Of a stretch of DNA of 20,116 bases, positions 18,401 through 20,116 are shown piece by piece. The position numbers and the translations under genes are program-made. Position 1 is the first letter of the stretch, and each line of letters opens with the position of its first letter. Below the pieces are notes generated by a model, which made no database searches, was not told the DNA's origin, and was given only the letters and a program-made list of their open reading frames with translations. Source of the DNA: Bacteroidaceae bacterium (lineage in GTDB: Bacteria; Bacteroidota; Bacteroidia; Bacteroidales; Bacteroidaceae); contig CAAGHW010000102.1 in NCBI GenBank assembly GCA_900769765.1, forward strand, positions 1-20,116, given 5' to 3'.

Positions 18401-20116
18401 GTGCCGATGTAAAAGTTGAGGGAAACACCATTAAGGTTACAAATATAAAGGCTCTCGAAACCCCTGTCAAGCAGGATTTGTACAACACAAGCAAGGGTGA
18501 CGGTGTAATTCCCCCTTATCGTATTCCCGGTATCACCACAGCGAGCAACGGACGTTTGATTACGGCAGCCGCACGTCTTGTCTGCGGAACTGACCCCGGT
18601 TACGGACAGGTGGATGTGGTGTGCCGTACAAGTGACGACCACGGCAAGACATGGAGCAATATGATAGATGTTGCAGTGGGTACAGGACGCACATCAGCAA
18701 CAGTGAACTATTTCGATACCGCTTTCGGTGACCCTGCTATTGTGGCCGACCGCACAAGCGACGAGGTGCTGATTATTGCTGTAGCAGGCTGTACTGTTTA
18801 TGGCAATGGCAATACAACGCGTCAGAACCCCAATATGATTGCCACCATACTCAGTAAGGACAACGGCGAGACTTGGGAAGAACCTATAAATGTTACCGAG
18901 GATATATACAGCCTTTTCGATGCAGGCAATGTAGTGCAGTCAGCCTTTGTGGGTGGCGGTAAGGTATTCCAGAGCCGTATTGTAAAGAAAGATAAATATT
19001 ACCGTCTTTATGCGGCAATGTGTGCGCGTCCCAACGGTAACCGCGTTATCTATTCCGACGACTTCGGAAAGACATGGCATGCCCTTGGCGGTGCTTCGGC
19101 TCTGCCTGCCCCTGGCGGTGATGAACCAAAGTGCGAAGAACTTCCCGACGGCCGTGTAATCCTCTCAAGCCGTGTAGGTGGCGGTCGTATATACAATATC
19201 TACACATACAGCAACACCCTCACAGGTGCCGGCGCATGGAGTACCGATGTGAAGAGTACATTTGAGGGCTCAGGTCTTACTCCAGGCGGTAACTCTACCA
19301 ATGGTGAGATTCTTATTGTTCCTGTAAAGCGTAACAGCGATGGTAAGGATATGTATCTTGCTCTTCAGTCATTGCCTACAGGTGGAGGTCGCACAAACGT
19401 GGGTATCTTCTACAAGGAACTGACCGACTTCAGCGACCTTAACAGCGTTGCCAACTTTGCTATAGATTGGAACGGTTTCTATCAGGTGAGCAACACCTCT
19501 TCGGCATATAGTTCAATGGACCTTCAGGCAGACAACAGAATCGGTTTTATCTATGAGGAGACTTTGACAGGCTTCGGCAGACGTGACAATCCTGTGTCAA
19601 CAAGTTTCCCCAATGGTGAAGGACAGCACAACTTCGACGGATTCGACAATATCTATGTGGCATACGACCTTGAATATATCACAAACGGAGCATACAGCAT
19701 CAATCGCAATGTTGACCGTCGTGCTTTTGTCCGTGGCTATTTCAATGCTCTTGCCGATGATGTCGATATGTCTGCCGACGACAGAGAACTTCTTGCGGAG
19801 GCTCTTGACAATTTGAGCGAGCAGCCTGCTCCAAAGGAACTCGATGCTGTCTATGCAGTTTTCTCGGGTGTTGAACCTGCCGACAAATGGGACGGTAAGA
19901 CACTTACTTTCACCAATGTACAGCAGTCGGGCGCAGAGCGCGTGTTGTATGTAAAAAATGACAATGTTCTTGATTTGAGTACCTCCTCAGCCGAAGAGGT
20001 AGGTGAAACAGCATTGTTTCTGTGTACTAAGGAGGAGAGCGGCAAATACAGTTTTTTTAATGTAAAGAGCGGACTGTATATGATTTGGCGTGCCGGTAGT
20101 AACTACGGCTATAACA
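15466..20116 (+). CDS. Secreted multidomain GH123 beta-N-acetylgalactosaminidase / GH33 sialidase, runs off the window
   Basis: Reading from ATG 15466, the frame stays open to the window end (at least 1550 residues); the 3' end is missing. Order: signal peptide with probable cleavage after ANA (A22); a GEVED-like beta domain (VYVDWNNNKQFD, about 100-215); GH123 (about 220-745) with the paired catalytic D575-E576 in AVDERG and the family ending LHWSWMNWDEDP ... GDTYCYYPG ... RFERLIEGIHQYEKIQILR; a lectin-like region (about 786-925); and a GH33 sialidase (about 1000-1400) with YRIP (R1019), Asp boxes SDDHGKTW (1056-1063), SKDNGETW (1130-1137) and SDDFGKTW (1197-1204), R1236 and R1309 as likely triad arginines, D1043 as likely acid/base by spacing, and Tyr nucleophile Y1348 in AYSSMDL. 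A helical linker and a second lectin-like start follow. It should trim beta-GalNAc and sialic acid outside the cell. Domain borders are approximate. Confidence 0.88.
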   Translation, partial: MKFKSILVSALSALLFCVGANAQGDYYVKHGADVTVNHKQHYPIMVGVSNVRGEQQTLNNIASAPYCAAYFDKTSTVFEVKSGETVTPLIAINGSWMHGYVYVDWNNNKQFDVNISGDGPYVKEEGNELMCWSLYSHNGNGDNGWNSAGLYQGNGNVLAPGSFRVPEGLEVGSAYRMRYAIQWNSIDPTGSYANYISDGGAIIDVTLKISGIASEDELNVYPINDYAEPRVGTTPDEAAWSAVADGLNATWASRDVHYKLHEVPQVEQKNTATLRAWKGERANIQAVLYSKTDQDTLDVRMTEWKKNGVATGVKAAEARFVNYVITDDFTSCGNNSMGYPTWLVADVIDQDKPHAVPAMETRPVWCTVEVPRDIEAGEYTTTLEVVNKNGDVVKSLALNIVVDTHSLPTVAEQKFHLDFWQQPYAVSRYYGVERWSEEHFDALRPYLAALGRAGQRVVTTILFYEPWGEQTHDLFDPMVQTTKKSNGTWEYDYTVFDKYVELCAEYGIDKQINCFSMLPWDMSFRYFDEASNSYKTLTTTYTSAEYSELWTSFLTAFKAHLIEKGWFNKTNIAVDERGEAAMLKAYEIAHGLGFEMALAGNYHGSLCDILYDKCVQLGQEHYFTAAQLAARKAKNWVTTYYTSCANSEPNIYTNSLPAEAAYLPIYAAKMNLDGYLHWSWMNWDEDPLTDSRYRKFGSGDTYCYYPGNRSSVRFERLIEGIHQYEKIQILREEYKNDEDKLADLQALLDRFTGSIAGTECAARVNDLENFLNGLKVELPEVENVPSGYYHLVSRDVARYEHLYNDATMNSNSLKITLQSDTKVNTNNGIWLLKAKRNGKFDIKNGDGNPIVAGGAYGSSILGSYTELTVGSSYDADGYHYYYFAEALNCSNTTAQYKVNGIPCLTTWVAGGADKNDNQWRLEPVDMEGKSVYDVVVDGNADVYVTYDGGNAFNGGFFITDSKIEKSQLTVGIVGNVLKSADVKVEGNTIKVTNIKALETPVKQDLYNTSKGDGVIPPYRIPGITTASNGRLITAAARLVCGTDPGYGQVDVVCRTSDDHGKTWSNMIDVAVGTGRTSATVNYFDTAFGDPAIVADRTSDEVLIIAVAGCTVYGNGNTTRQNPNMIATILSKDNGETWEEPINVTEDIYSLFDAGNVVQSAFVGGGKVFQSRIVKKDKYYRLYAAMCARPNGNRVIYSDDFGKTWHALGGASALPAPGGDEPKCEELPDGRVILSSRVGGGRIYNIYTYSNTLTGAGAWSTDVKSTFEGSGLTPGGNSTNGEILIVPVKRNSDGKDMYLALQSLPTGGGRTNVGIFYKELTDFSDLNSVANFAIDWNGFYQVSNTSSAYSSMDLQADNRIGFIYEETLTGFGRRDNPVSTSFPNGEGQHNFDGFDNIYVAYDLEYITNGAYSINRNVDRRAFVRGYFNALADDVDMSADDRELLAEALDNLSEQPAPKELDAVYAVFSGVEPADKWDGKTLTFTNVQQSGAERVLYVKNDNVLDLSTSSAEEVGETALFLCTKEESGKYSFFNVKSGLYMIWRAGSNYGYN

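Noticed and set aside
18520..18620. Possible loss of a sialidase catalytic Asp (AAAR where many family members have D-x-R)
   Set aside because: The acid/base Asp is expected about 24-25 residues after the YRIP arginine, and D1043 is present at that spacing, so inactivation is not supported.

Overview
The window looks like a chromosomal segment from a gut-type Bacteroidales (Bacteroides/Prevotella/Muribaculaceae relatives). The evidence is a roughly 1100-residue SecA with the family's long insertions, promoters of the Bacteroidetes form (-33 TTTG / -7 TAnnTTTG), AT-rich leaders mostly without Shine-Dalgarno sequences, a PG0541-type P-II-like protein behind an RND pump, and host-glycan hydrolases (GH110, GH123, GH33). 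The genus cannot be fixed from the sequence alone.

Layout. 1-480 has no gene: a probable dispersed intergenic sequence (1-175), two tandem REP-like multi-hairpin units (224-387), and the terminator of the leftward operon (435-472). 493-7048 is a five-gene leftward operon, transcribed tetR, tolC, membrane-fusion lipoprotein, RND permease, P-II-like protein. It starts at a near-consensus promoter overlapped by a perfect 11+11 bp palindrome, a strong candidate operator for its own TetR regulator. 7241-10998 is a leftward secA plus a short, very acidic protein of unknown function, closed by a 12-bp terminator hairpin. 11120-11722 is a leftward small exported outer-membrane-type protein.

From about 11760 the direction changes. 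11820-13646 is a GH110 alpha-1,3-galactosidase lipoprotein whose stop codon overlaps the start of a long RluA-type pseudouridine synthase (13646-15301). After a 164-bp promoter region comes a very large secreted protein (15466 to beyond the window end, at least 1550 residues, no internal stop) that joins a GEVED-like region, a GH123 beta-N-acetylgalactosaminidase, a lectin-like region and a GH33 sialidase, followed by the start of another domain.

How it fits together. The left half makes a complete tripartite efflux pump with a dedicated repressor and a P-II-like accessory. The middle is housekeeping protein export. The right half acts on terminal host-glycan epitopes: alpha-Gal/blood-group B by GH110, and beta-GalNAc plus sialic acid by the GH123-GH33 fusion. 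The fusion is the most interesting item, because Sda/Cad and GM2 carry GalNAc and sialic acid on the same galactose. No SusC/SusD pair is visible in the window.
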